Shown here: positions 37,902 to 46,821 of the stretch, piece after piece
Position numbering within the stretch: the stretch's first letter is position 1
Layout of the letters: each line of letters starts with the position of its first letter
Source: Methylomonas sp. LW13
GTDB taxonomy: Bacteria > Pseudomonadota > Gammaproteobacteria > Methylococcales > Methylomonadaceae
Reading direction: 5' to 3'
NCBI RefSeq assembly: GCF_016865255.1
Contig: NZ_CP033381.1
Coordinates: forward strand, 3,472,001-3,536,000
Length of the DNA: 64,000 nt
The notes under the pieces: model-generated
Told to the model about the DNA's origin: nothing
The model's input: only the letters and a program-made list of their open reading frames with translations
The model's database searches: none
Program-made: the position numbers and the translations under genes

Positions 37902-38609
37902 TTACTCGGGGCGCTGAAACGCCGCTATATAGTTGACGTCTATATCTTTACCCAAACTAAAGCGCTTGCTGAAGGGGCTGTATTCGATACCGACCATCCC
38001 TTGTAACTCAAGCCCTACGCTTCTGGCCATCTGCCCCAATTCGGAAGGCTTGATAAAGGTTTTATAGTCGTGCGTACCTTTGGGTACCATTTTCAGCACA
38101 TGCTCGGCGGCGACGATAGCCAGCAACCAGGCTTTCGGCACCCGGTTCAAAGTCGAGAAAAACACCATGCCGCCGGGCTTAACCAGTGTTGCGCACGCGG
38201 CAATGATGGACGCCGGATCGGGCACGTGCTCCAGCATTTCCATGCAGGTGACATGATCGAAGCCGGCCGGCTGTTCCTCGGCCAGTTGTTCGGCGCTGAT
38301 TTTCCGGTAACTGGCGTTGACGCCGGTTTCCAGGCCATGCAAATCGGCAATATCCAGCAAGTCTTCGCTTAAATCCACACCCAAGGCATCCGCGCCGGCT
38401 TTCGCCAAACCTTCGGTAAGAATCCCACCGCCGCAACCGACATCCACCACCCGCTTGCCTGACAAATCAGCGTATTGCTGAATGAACTGCAAGCGCAAAG
38501 GATTGACGTCATGCAAGGTTTTAAATTCGCCGTTCGGATCCCACCAACGCTCGGCTTGCGAGCCGAACTTATGAATTTCGTGAGGATGTACGTTTTCTGT
38601 CGCTGTCAT
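37902..38609 (-). CDS. ubiG: Ubiquinone biosynthesis O-methyltransferase UbiG
   Basis: 235 residues. SAM-binding motifs are VVDVGCGGGILTEGLAKAG and DLSEDLLDIADLHGLE; the N-terminus HEIHKFGSQAERWWDPNGEF, then KTLHDVNPLRL, is the UbiG hallmark; EMLEHVPDPASII follows. UbiG carries out the two O-methylations of ubiquinone synthesis on the inner-membrane face. First gene of the ubiG-mupP-SDR-sufT run on the minus strand. The 140-base gap upstream should hold its promoter. Confidence 0.96.
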   Translation of the reverse strand: MTATENVHPHEIHKFGSQAERWWDPNGEFKTLHDVNPLRLQFIQQYADLSGKRVVDVGCGGGILTEGLAKAGADALGVDLSEDLLDIADLHGLETGVNASYRKISAEQLAEEQPAGFDHVTCMEMLEHVPDPASIIAACATLVKPGGMVFFSTLNRVPKAWLLAIVAAEHVLKMVPKGTHDYKTFIKPSELGQMARSVGLELQGMVGIEYSPFSKRFSLGKDIDVNYIAAFQRPE

Positions 38610-38751
38610 AATGCCAACCTGTTCATGGGGCTATAGTTTACTGTATTACTAGGTTATTCGTCATGCGCCAACTTCCGACCCTGATCTTGAATTCAGTACC
38701 ACGGCTTGAATGGCCTTTAACAAGGCCTCTCGGCGACTTCTAAAATGGCTG

Positions 38752-40074
38752 TTAATTCGCTGGATGTTCTTGCAAGCGTTCTTGCCAAAGCGTGACTTTT
38801 TGTCGCAGAGCCGGAACATCAAACGAGGTCAATTCGCGCTTGCGCAGTAACTGCTTGCCGTTAATCCAAACATCAGTCACCTGATGCCGGCCGGCGGCAT
38901 AGACGATTTGCGCCAGCGGATTGAACAAGGGTTGAGTTTCCAGTTCACTCAGATCTATCGCCACCACGTCGGCCGCTTTGCCGATAACCAGTGAACCGAT
39001 TTCAGCGTCCAAACCCAAGGCCTTGGCGCCGTTAATAGTCGCCATTTCCAACGCTGTCGTCGCCGACACCGCGCTGGCATCGCCTGCTACCCCCTTACCC
39101 AGCAAGGCTGCAGTACGTATTTCCGACAGCACATCCAGATCGTTATTGCTGGCGGCACCGTCGGTGCCCAAGGCCACATTGATACCCGCAGCCAGACACG
39201 CCGCCACCGGACAAAAGCCGCTGGCCAGTTTCAAATTGGATTCCGGACAATGCACGATGTGGCCGCCGGTTTCCGCGTAAAGTTGGATGTCCTCGCTGGA
39301 CAATTGCGTCATATGCACCGCTATAAACGATGGCGTCAGCAAGCCCAATTCATGTAAACGCTGTAGCGGCGTTTGGCCGTTTTTACTTTTTTGCTCGTCG
39401 ACTTCGTGCGCGGTTTCGTGCAAGTGCATATGCACCGTCAAGTTCATCTCGTCGGCGTAGGTGATGACATTACGCAAAGGTCCGTCCGACACGGTGTATG
39501 GCGCGTGCGGCGCAAACGAGGTGCTGATCAAAGTTTCATGCCGGAGTTGCTCGTGCAGCGCCAAACCCTTGGTCAGATAGGCATCCGCGTTTTCCGCCCA
39601 GACGGTCGGAAAATCGAACACGATCAAACCGATATTGGCGCGTATGCCGTGTTGCATGGCTTGTTGCGCGACGATTTCCGGAAAGAAATACATGTCATTA
39701 AAACAAGTCGTGCCGCAGCGCAGCATCTCGGCAATCGCCAGATCGGTGCCATCCCTGACAAATGCTTCGCTGACCCATTTTTGCTCGGCCGGCCAGATAT
39801 GGTTTTGCAGCCAATCCATTAAATGCAGATCGTCGGCAATCCCGCGCAGCAAGGACATCGCGGCGTGGGTATGGCAGTTAATCAAACCCGGAATCAGTGC
39901 ATGCTGATCCAACACTTCGAGCTGTCGGGCTTGGTACTTTGACATGGCCTGCTCGGTCGGTAACAAATCGACAATTCTGCCGTCATCTATCACAAGACTG
40001 GCGTGCTCATGGATTTCGGACGCCGGCTCTACCGGTATTATCCAACGGGCTTGAATGAGAAGGTCGACCAGCAT
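38752..40074 (-). CDS. mtaD: TRZ/ATZ-family deaminase, probably 5'-methylthioadenosine/S-adenosylhomocysteine deaminase
   Basis: 440 residues of the amidohydrolase fold: metal motif LINCHTHAAMSLLRGIADDL, HMHLHETAHEVDEQ, and IVHCPESNLKLASGF with LGTDGAASNNDLDVLSE carrying the last Asp. Related proteins deaminate 5'-methylthioadenosine or S-adenosylhomocysteine. In Pseudomonas aeruginosa the homologue lies beside mtnA and feeds methylthioadenosine salvage through methylthioinosine. The same neighbourhood is kept here with mtnA divergent. Start supported by GGGAGAA upstream. Confidence 0.9.
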   Translation of the reverse strand: MLVDLLIQARWIIPVEPASEIHEHASLVIDDGRIVDLLPTEQAMSKYQARQLEVLDQHALIPGLINCHTHAAMSLLRGIADDLHLMDWLQNHIWPAEQKWVSEAFVRDGTDLAIAEMLRCGTTCFNDMYFFPEIVAQQAMQHGIRANIGLIVFDFPTVWAENADAYLTKGLALHEQLRHETLISTSFAPHAPYTVSDGPLRNVITYADEMNLTVHMHLHETAHEVDEQKSKNGQTPLQRLHELGLLTPSFIAVHMTQLSSEDIQLYAETGGHIVHCPESNLKLASGFCPVAACLAAGINVALGTDGAASNNDLDVLSEIRTAALLGKGVAGDASAVSATTALEMATINGAKALGLDAEIGSLVIGKAADVVAIDLSELETQPLFNPLAQIVYAAGRHQVTDVWINGKQLLRKRELTSFDVPALRQKVTLWQERLQEHPAN

Positions 40075-40158
40075 GGGTTCTCCCGATATGCAAAGCGGCG
40101 ATTATACCTCGTTAGCCGGCTTGCTCGCCTGCGGAGAACAGCGCAGGCCGCCACCCAC

Positions 40159-40311
40159 TCCGACCCACACCCCGATTTAATTTTGCTGAACGTCATGATG
40201 CCGGAATGGGACGGGGGCACTGTACTGTCTCGCCTACGCGAAAACCCAACCCCCGCCGTTGTATTTACGCGGGTTCGCAGCCAACGGGAAGTCAATATCC
40301 CCCGGCAGTAA
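40159..40311 (+). pseudogene. Fragment of a response-regulator receiver domain
   Basis: The plus-strand frame reads PDLILLNVMMPEWDGGTVLS, then RLRENPTPAVVF, matching the centre of a receiver domain (PDLILLDVMMP-x-DG). The phospho-acceptor Asp is replaced by Asn. There is no start, no N-terminal DD pocket and no C-terminal part, so this is a relic and not a gene. The frame also extends backwards across the mtaD start as an unrelated shadow. Confidence 0.6.
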
Positions 40312-40475
40312 GTGCAAAAACACCTTAAAATAGCACTCGTACAACGGACTACCGCCGCATCTGATTTGCCTTTTCAACGCAAATTGGCCGCGCTTTTACC
40401 TCAAGCGCATAGGGAAAAGTAGCAGTTGCCGGGCATTTCATAACCTCCTCAAATATAGATTTAGACGAAATCATC

Positions 40476-41513
40476 ATGACTACAACGCAAAAACTTTCCG
40501 TACAAGCCTTGCAATGGAGCGGACACAGCCTGAAAGTGCTGGACCAGCGCTTGCTGCCGGAAACCATCACTTACGACGAATACAACGATGCCGCCGGCGT
40601 TACCGAGGCCATTGCCTCAATGCGGGTGCGCGGCGCCCCGGCCATCGGCATCGCCGCGGCTTACGGCGTGGTGTTATCGGCGATACAACATTATCCGAAC
40701 GGCGATTGGCAATCTGCTGTAGAACAAGACATTCGACAGCTGGCCACCTCGCGGCCGACGGCGGTAAACCTGTTCTGGGCGCTGGATAAAATGCGCGGCC
40801 TGCTGGCGGAAAATCCGCCGGAACCTGTCGTCGCATTGACTCAATTGGCCGAGCAAATCCACGCCGAAGACATCGCTGCCAACCACGCGATGGGTGAGCG
40901 CGGCGCGGATGTCATCGGCGATGCCAAAGCCGTATTGACCCACTGCAATGCCGGCGCGCTGGCCACCGGCGGTTACGGCACCGCGCTGGGCGTGATTCGC
41001 AGTTTGCACCAGCGCGGTCAATTACAAAACGTCTACGCGGACGAAACCCGGCCTTGGCTGCAAGGTGCGCGCTTGACGGTGTGGGAATTGGCGCAGGACG
41101 GTATTCCGGCCACACTGATCGCCGATTCGGCGGCGGCCTGGCTGATGAAATCCGGCAAAATCGACTGGATCATCGTCGGCGCCGACCGCATCGCCGCTAA
41201 CGGCGACGTCGCCAACAAGATCGGCACGTATTCGCTGGCGGTGTTGGCCAAACAACACGGGGTAAAAATGATGGTCGCTGCGCCCTCTTCCACCTTCGAC
41301 TTCAGCATGGAAAACGGCGACAGCATCGAAATTGAACAACGCAATCCTAAAGAATTGTTGGCGGATTGTTACTTAAACGAAGGCTCGTTGGTGAACGCCT
41401 GGAACCCGGTGTTCGACGTCACCCCGGCCGCCCTGATTAGCGCCATCGTCACCGAACGCGGCGTGGTTATCGATCCCGGCCTGCACGGGGTAAGGAGCTT
41501 GGCACCATGTTAA
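40476..41513 (+). CDS. mtnA: S-methyl-5-thioribose-1-phosphate isomerase MtnA
   Basis: 345 residues of the eIF2B-like isomerase family. ITYDEYNDAAGVTEAIASMR, then VRGAPAIGIAAAYG, marks the substrate-binding N-terminus; THCNAGALATGGYGTALGVI holds the catalytic Cys; VGADRIAANGDVANKIGTYS holds the catalytic Asp. MtnA converts methylthioribose-1-phosphate to methylthioribulose-1-phosphate in methionine salvage. Divergent from mtaD, with which it shares the pathway. The downstream cysZ-like gene begins inside its last codons, giving translational coupling and perhaps common control by sulfur supply. Confidence 0.97.
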   Translation: MTTTQKLSVQALQWSGHSLKVLDQRLLPETITYDEYNDAAGVTEAIASMRVRGAPAIGIAAAYGVVLSAIQHYPNGDWQSAVEQDIRQLATSRPTAVNLFWALDKMRGLLAENPPEPVVALTQLAEQIHAEDIAANHAMGERGADVIGDAKAVLTHCNAGALATGGYGTALGVIRSLHQRGQLQNVYADETRPWLQGARLTVWELAQDGIPATLIADSAAAWLMKSGKIDWIIVGADRIAANGDVANKIGTYSLAVLAKQHGVKMMVAAPSSTFDFSMENGDSIEIEQRNPKELLADCYLNEGSLVNAWNPVFDVTPAALISAIVTERGVVIDPGLHGVRSLAPC

Positions 41514-42256
41514 ATTTACCGCGCGGCAATAACCCTGTCTTTGCGCTGACCTGCTTGTGGCAGGGCGTGAAAATGCTCAGCCACCCCGAGTTGCGCAAAT
41601 ATCTGCTCATTCCCTTGTTCATCAATATGGTGTTGTATACCGGCGCCTTCGTGCTGGGCTACCATTCGGTATCGGCCTTGATTCATTCCTTTATCCCGGA
41701 CTGGCTGTCCTGGCTGAATTGGATTTTATGGCCGCTGTTTTTTATCAGCTTTTTGGTGATCGGCTTCTTTACCTTTACCCTTTTTGCCAATTTGATCGCC
41801 GCGCCGTATTACAGCCAGTTAGCCGCCAAAACCTTGCAGTTGATTAGCGGCGGCAGCGTTGCAAAAGCCGATCTGCCTTGGGACAAGGTTTTTTTCGGTG
41901 AACTGCGCCGGGTCGGCTATCTATTGTTGCGGGTACTGCCATTGCTGCTGCTGTTTCTGATACCGGTGGTCAATCTGATCGCACCCTTTATCTGGGCGGT
42001 ATTTGCCGCGTGGGGCATCGCGATGGAATTTTTAGCCTACCCGCTGGAAGAACGCGGCCTACCGTTTCCCGAGCAAAAACAATTCATGCAGCAAACCCGC
42101 TGGGGGGTATTAAGCTTAGGTGGCTTGACCGGCCTGGGCTTGACCTTGCCCATAGTCAATTTGCTGATGGGCCAGGCGGCGGTGATTGGCGCGACGATTT
42201 ATGTCTACCGTTTAGCGGAAACCTCATCGCTGGCGGACAATCAATCGATTACTTAA
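41507..42256 (+). CDS. cysZ: CysZ-like (EI24-domain) membrane protein
   Basis: 249 residues with about five to six helices. LYTGAFVLGYHSVSALIHSF, LFANLIAAPYYSQLAAKTLQ (family motif) and LAYPLEERGLPFPEQKQFMQ identify the CysZ/EI24 family. CysZ imports sulfate for cysteine synthesis in enterobacteria; orthology here is by family only, since no cys genes are adjacent. Coupling to mtnA links it to sulfur metabolism. A terminator-like hairpin follows at 42271. Confidence 0.87.
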   Translation: MLNLPRGNNPVFALTCLWQGVKMLSHPELRKYLLIPLFINMVLYTGAFVLGYHSVSALIHSFIPDWLSWLNWILWPLFFISFLVIGFFTFTLFANLIAAPYYSQLAAKTLQLISGGSVAKADLPWDKVFFGELRRVGYLLLRVLPLLLLFLIPVVNLIAPFIWAVFAAWGIAMEFLAYPLEERGLPFPEQKQFMQQTRWGVLSLGGLTGLGLTLPIVNLLMGQAAVIGATIYVYRLAETSSLADNQSIT

Positions 42257-42270
42257 CCACCATGATTAGT

Positions 42271-42313
42271 TACCCCGGCTCGACCGGGGTAGACGGCGTG
42301 ACGCGCGTTTTTA
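42271..42313 (+). terminator. Likely terminator of mtnA-cysZ
   Basis: TACCCCGG-CTCGA-CCGGGGTA is a perfect 8-bp hairpin 15 bases after cysZ. It is followed by a GCGTGACGCGCG stretch and TTTTT. The T run sits after the second, weaker hairpin, so efficiency is uncertain. Confidence 0.5.
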
Positions 42314-42415
42314 GACTCGGGGCTTTTTCGACGCAAACGACCCAAGGCGGAAGTTCGTGTATTTACCTTGAATGTCGGTTTAAAATTTAAATCAGCCATT
42401 CAAATAATAAAAGTT

Positions 42416-42490
42416 GTAGGGTGGATAAGCGAAGCGCCATCCACCTATTTGCGTTCCTATGGTGGATGGCGCTTCGCTTATCCACCCTAC
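42416..42490. repeat. Perfect 30-bp inverted repeat (palindromic REP/MITE-like element)
   Basis: The left arm (42416-42445) starts GTAGGGTGGATAAGCGAAGC and ends GCCATCCACC; the right arm (42461-42490) is its exact reverse complement. The loop is 15 bases (TATTTGCGTTCCTAT). No mismatches in 30 pairs means recent arrival or strong maintenance. Similar GTGGATAAGCGAAGCGC elements occur widely in bacterial genomes; a decayed relative lies at 7227. Confidence 0.9.
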
Positions 42491-42686
42491 GGCCCTATAT
42501 GGTTTTTTGCAGCTTGCTCAGTTTGCTGCTGCTGGCGCGCCACTGGTTGACAAAAGCCAAATAATAATTCGGCGTTTTGCAGTTTGAGTATGCCATCCCA
42601 AACCGTATCTGTTCCAAATTTACAGTCAATCGCCAATTTCTTTAAGATTATGCCAGTAGAGAATTGCGGTTTCTGGAAGTGATGAA

Positions 42687-43778
42687 TTGTCACAATCGAC
42701 CAGTTGTTGTCTGTCGACCAATCTGATTCAATGGCGGCAATTTAATCATACCCGGTCACAATTACCTGTTACAGGTGATATACGTAAATCAATTGCATAT
42801 GATCGGACGCTTCGGCTATCGGCTCAAAACCGCGTTGGACGAACTAAAATAACTCAGGCAATCAACGTGACGACAGGCTTTAATTGGAATTCCTTTGAAA
42901 CCACTATTGAACGAAGGATTCGGTCTTTAGAGTGGATTCTTGATCAAGCGTATCCTACTCATCCACAACAACCAAAGCACTTTATTAGGATGCTCCACAC
43001 AAACAGGCTAATTGAAGAGAGTGAGTGCGCAATAAATGAGAATATCGTGACTGTTTCGGGTCAGGAGTTGCGTTATTGGTTTCGCCCTTACTGCCAACCG
43101 GGATCACAACCATTTGACTCCTGCAGATTGGATGGACTTTTTGGCTTCATGCGCATAGTAATCTGGCCGCGCATGGTTAAAGAGTGGTCTCTAGAGCGCC
43201 TAATTCTTGAACCGAAGCTTGATGAGAAAAGTAGGTCCATGGTGGAAACGTACCTACAACTACAGGCGAGGGCAAAAGAAATGGCGAACAGAGAGATTGA
43301 GTCACTTCTTAAAGGCAAAAGTGTTCATCTTCAAGTAGTCAAAGCAATAACTTCGCTAGACATTGCTTCCGTTAGCGCTTTTGCAGATAAGATAACGGTA
43401 GAGACAGTTGGGATAGGGCGTGAGGATCTATTGTCGCTTGTTGATGCGGTTAATCGAAGGGACGAGGAACTAATTGCATCAAAGCGAAGATCGTTTACGT
43501 TCCGTGTGCTTTATCAAGCGCGAATGAACGACCGTTCTCAAGATCCCTTAATAGAGCCACTTACTTATGGCACCGGTGAATTTCAAAGAAAAATGTCCGA
43601 ACATTCCAAAGCCCTTACGATCGTAGCAGAAAGGCATTTCGCAGAATCTTTTAGGAAATTCTGCCAATGCGATGCCGTTAAGAAGATCGAAAGTGAAGTG
43701 TTTGGACAATATAGATCAGTTCACTCACAGGACTTTTCGAAACGTGTCGAAGAACTGGTATCAACTGTTTGCCATTAG
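42687..43778 (+). CDS. Hypothetical protein, AT-rich orphan
   Basis: 363 residues at most. I recognise no domain. The first 60 residues look artificial (Ser/Thr/Arg-rich, no ribosome site), so a later start is likely, for example the GTG that begins VTTGFNWNSFETTIERRIRS. The body is Arg/Glu-rich and helical with no signal peptide or membrane helix, hence cytoplasmic. Composition and codon use (many AAA, GAA, ATA, TCA) differ from the flanking genes, suggesting horizontal acquisition. It lies between a palindromic element and the copper receptor, with no partner gene. Confidence 0.6.
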   Translation: MSQSTSCCLSTNLIQWRQFNHTRSQLPVTGDIRKSIAYDRTLRLSAQNRVGRTKITQAINVTTGFNWNSFETTIERRIRSLEWILDQAYPTHPQQPKHFIRMLHTNRLIEESECAINENIVTVSGQELRYWFRPYCQPGSQPFDSCRLDGLFGFMRIVIWPRMVKEWSLERLILEPKLDEKSRSMVETYLQLQARAKEMANREIESLLKGKSVHLQVVKAITSLDIASVSAFADKITVETVGIGREDLLSLVDAVNRRDEELIASKRRSFTFRVLYQARMNDRSQDPLIEPLTYGTGEFQRKMSEHSKALTIVAERHFAESFRKFCQCDAVKKIESEVFGQYRSVHSQDFSKRVEELVSTVCH

Positions 43779-44008
43779 TGAACAATTTATGATCTATACC
43801 AGCCATTGACAAAGACACCTCGAACGGCAGAAGTTGGCCGATACTTGCCCCACCCCAAAGCCACAGCAGTACCATGTCGAAAAGATGCGTAACCGTTCCG
43901 GCTGAAAGCGAAGTATTTTCCAATCATCGTGTCAAAACCCGCCTGGGTCGTGACACAACAATCAAATAGCTTCGTTAAATCAATCTCCACTGATTCTCAC
44001 ATTCGGCA
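43779..44008. other. Short intergenic region after the orphan gene
   Basis: About 230 bases between the plus-strand orphan gene and the minus-strand receptor. A minus-strand frame (starting MEIDLTKLFDCCVTTQAGFD) has no convincing start signal or homology. Nothing else is recognisable. Confidence 0.4.
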
Positions 44009-46408
44009 TCAGAACTTAATCGTCAAGCCCACAAACGCCGAACGTCCCATGCCAGCGATGTTTCTGCCCCAGGGCACGGTGACATTGGCGGCAGCGGTTG
44101 GATTCATGCCGTAGCGGTCGCCCAGATAGGCACCTGCCAACGGATGGTAATACTGCTTATCCAGCACGTTATCGAGACCGACATCGAAACGCACTTTGCC
44201 CCATTCGTAGCCGGTACGGGCATTTAATAAAATATACGCCGCCGTCTCGGTTTCGTTGCGGATGGCCTGTACATCGTCTTTACCGTCGACAAATTGCATT
44301 TCTATCGCGCTTTGCCAGCTGCTCAAACGGTGATCCAAACTCAACTTCATATTGAACGGCATCATGTGATACAGATTACCGCCATCCATGCGCTCGCCGC
44401 GCACGTAACTCATCGTGGTGTGGGCCGCAAATTCACCGACGGTTTGGTCTTTATAAATCCGCGTCCGGCCGGATACATCCATCCCCCACAACCGGGCGTC
44501 GTGATTGGCATATTGCAGATAGACGAAGCTGTTGGTGGCGGTTTGCGGTGTGGCTTTGCAGCCGCTGGCCGCCGCATTGGAGGCGCTGACGCAGCGGTCG
44601 GCATCGATGAAGTTGTTCACGTAGGTAAAATACGGCGTGACATTCACTTCCCACAGATTGTTTTTCGGCTCGTGGAATGCGGCGGTCAAGCTGACGGTGT
44701 GCGCGGTTTCCTCGGTCAAGTCCATATTGCCGACGTAACCATTGCCGTCGCCATGCCAGCCTATCATCGCCATGTCCATATTGCGCGCGCCCCAAACGTA
44801 GCGCTCGTATAAATTAGGCGCGCGGTTTTTCCGAGCATAGCCTAGTTCGTATTGGCTCATGTCGTTGGGGGTGAATTGCACCAGGGCGGTCACGTCAAAG
44901 GTGTCGTTGCTGCGCTCACGATCACGGGCGTTAAAGGCGTTGGCGGCATTTAGCGCGGTAATCGCCCCTGCTCTATCCACCGTACGAGTCGGACCGGTGT
45001 TGATCAAATTGGGATTGTAGGGTTGAACCTCACCAGTATTGGTGGTGGTGTGATCGTAACGTAGACCCAACAAACTGCGCCATTTGGCATCCCAATTGGC
45101 TTCCCACTCGCCAAAAAAGCCCACCCGGTCGCGTTCGCCGTTGTTGATGTTTAAATACGCTTCCGGGGCCATCATCCAATAGGCACTGCGGGCGTCGGTA
45201 TTATTGGCGGCAATGCTGGTATTGGTGTGGACCGCCGGCCAGTAATCATTGATTTTGTTGCTGTGATATTCGTTGCCGATGCGAAAGGTATCGCGCTTGT
45301 TGAAAGGAATTTCCGCTTGGATTTTATACCCCAGGTTGCGGCCACGGGTTTCCATTGGCATCTGATCGTTGGGCGGCGCAAAGGTGCCGCCGCTGGCGGT
45401 GCCATCCAGAAACTGGCTGTGTTTGTCCTCGCCAATATCCATGCTGTGCTGGGTGCTTTCGAAATAGAATTTGCTCTCCAGCGAACCCCAATCGAAACTG
45501 CCCTTGTGCATGATATTGCCGAAGATGCTGTCGTTGTTGGTCAAGTCCATCCGTTGATTGGGAAAGCCCTGGAACGGAATATGCTGCTGACCGCCGCGAA
45601 TCACGACCAAATGTTTATCGGTTTTGAAGGATAATGCCGCCGAGTGGTTTTGGTTTTCGTAAGCGGTGGATTTGACGATCTGGCCGTTGCCGTCGTTGTA
45701 ATTCATGCTTTCGGTGTGCGAACCGGTATAGTCCAGCCGCACGTTTTGCGTCGCCACGCCGGCAGCGATGCTGCCGCCAAAGGCGTCGCCGTTGCTGCGG
45801 TAAAACGAGGATACGCTGCCGTCCAGCAAAATATCCTTGCCCGGCTCGGCAAATACCGGATCGGGCGTTTGCACGGAAATCGTGCCGCCGATACTGTCGC
45901 CGCCCAAGCTCACCGGCGTCACCCCGGTCAAAATGGTGATCTTGCCGATATTGCTGCGGTCTATGTAAGACAGCGGCGGATTCATGTGGTTGGCGCAAGC
46001 CGAGGTCAGCGTCATACCGTTAATGTCGATTTTCACCCGGTCGTCGTTCAAACCGTGGATCACCGGCAAACTGGACACGCCGCCGGCACCGTATAAACTC
46101 ACCCCCGGCGTGTCTTCCAGCAATTTGGCGGTATCGCTAACCGCCGCGCGCTTGCTGGTGAGAATATCCGCTTCCATGTCTGAAGCATTTAACGCTTTTA
46201 CTCCGGGAAACTTGTCGGTGACGATGACTTTTTCCAGTACCACTTCATCAGCCAGGGAGTTTTCGATTGTGTCATCGGCGCTAACCGCCGAGCTAAAGCC
46301 GAGAGGCAGCATGCCAGTCGCCAACAAACCCAATAAGCCGAGACCTGTTGTTACTGACGAGGGGACGTGCCGGACCGTTTGTTGATTGTCTGTGCAGATT
46401 TTTTTCAT
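44009..46408 (-). CDS. TonB-dependent outer membrane receptor, OprC-like (copper)
   Basis: 799 residues: signal peptide (to about residue 44), plug domain (about 60-190, with TPGVSLYGAGGVSSLPVIHG and GGDSIGGTISVQTPDPVF) and a 22-strand-type barrel ending in FVGLTIKF. In the plug, C138-ANH-M142 forms CxxxM, and in the barrel H321-S-M323 forms HxM. These are the two motifs that bind copper in Pseudomonas OprC, at nearly the same residue numbers (C143/M147, H323/M325). I infer copper import across the outer membrane. Start at MKKICTDNQQ (46408), not the longer frame to 46471. Upstream DNA is AT-rich and may carry a copper-responsive promoter. Confidence 0.9.
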   Translation of the reverse strand: MKKICTDNQQTVRHVPSSVTTGLGLLGLLATGMLPLGFSSAVSADDTIENSLADEVVLEKVIVTDKFPGVKALNASDMEADILTSKRAAVSDTAKLLEDTPGVSLYGAGGVSSLPVIHGLNDDRVKIDINGMTLTSACANHMNPPLSYIDRSNIGKITILTGVTPVSLGGDSIGGTISVQTPDPVFAEPGKDILLDGSVSSFYRSNGDAFGGSIAAGVATQNVRLDYTGSHTESMNYNDGNGQIVKSTAYENQNHSAALSFKTDKHLVVIRGGQQHIPFQGFPNQRMDLTNNDSIFGNIMHKGSFDWGSLESKFYFESTQHSMDIGEDKHSQFLDGTASGGTFAPPNDQMPMETRGRNLGYKIQAEIPFNKRDTFRIGNEYHSNKINDYWPAVHTNTSIAANNTDARSAYWMMAPEAYLNINNGERDRVGFFGEWEANWDAKWRSLLGLRYDHTTTNTGEVQPYNPNLINTGPTRTVDRAGAITALNAANAFNARDRERSNDTFDVTALVQFTPNDMSQYELGYARKNRAPNLYERYVWGARNMDMAMIGWHGDGNGYVGNMDLTEETAHTVSLTAAFHEPKNNLWEVNVTPYFTYVNNFIDADRCVSASNAAASGCKATPQTATNSFVYLQYANHDARLWGMDVSGRTRIYKDQTVGEFAAHTTMSYVRGERMDGGNLYHMMPFNMKLSLDHRLSSWQSAIEMQFVDGKDDVQAIRNETETAAYILLNARTGYEWGKVRFDVGLDNVLDKQYYHPLAGAYLGDRYGMNPTAAANVTVPWGRNIAGMGRSAFVGLTIKF

Positions 46409-46821
46409 AATTCGCCTTTCGAAAGTCAAAAATAACTTCAATTTGCTATTGCTCCCTACCAAGATCATCAAGACCTTTCCGGCCTTGAAACCGTCAAAAA
46501 AGCTGGAATTCTGTGAAATGTCGAAACAGTTTTTATGATTGACTACAGCCGGAAGCGGTCAATTAGCTATAACAAATTAAAGCAAACTATATTGTAATAT
46601 TAGAATTATTTAATTCAAGTTATTGAACTATGTTATTTAACTTAATATTTGATGAATTTCAATAACTTATGCTGCCATGACCACAGTAATCAAAACAACG
46701 TAAACAGCAATTTGCCAAACATCAGAATCGAAAGACCCAATGTTAGCGTTAAGTTTTGCGGTAACTCACTGCCGCCACTTACAATAATCTTCATTTAGCC
46801 ATTAACCTTTGAGAACACTCT
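46409..46821. other. AT-rich divergent promoter region between copper receptor and DUF1289 gene
   Basis: About 410 bases, strongly AT-rich at 46540-46680. No palindrome long enough to name an operator is seen. A minus-strand 34-residue hydrophobic frame (46690-46794, MKIIVSGGSELPQ...) could encode a small membrane peptide but lacks a well-spaced ribosome site. Confidence 0.4.

Larger units (their letters stand above)
42257..42686. other. Repeat-containing intergenic region after cysZ
   Basis: Holds the terminator-like hairpin, the perfect palindrome at 42416-42490 and about 190 bases beyond it. A minus-strand frame at 42487-42693 (with LAIDCKFGTDTVWDGILKLQ) has no start signal and may be a gene fragment. 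Confidence 0.45.

Noticed and set aside
42687..43778. Transposase of a recent insertion sequence flanked by the palindrome
   Set aside because: No transposase motif and no terminal inverted repeats or target duplication flank this gene; the palindrome is a self-contained element.
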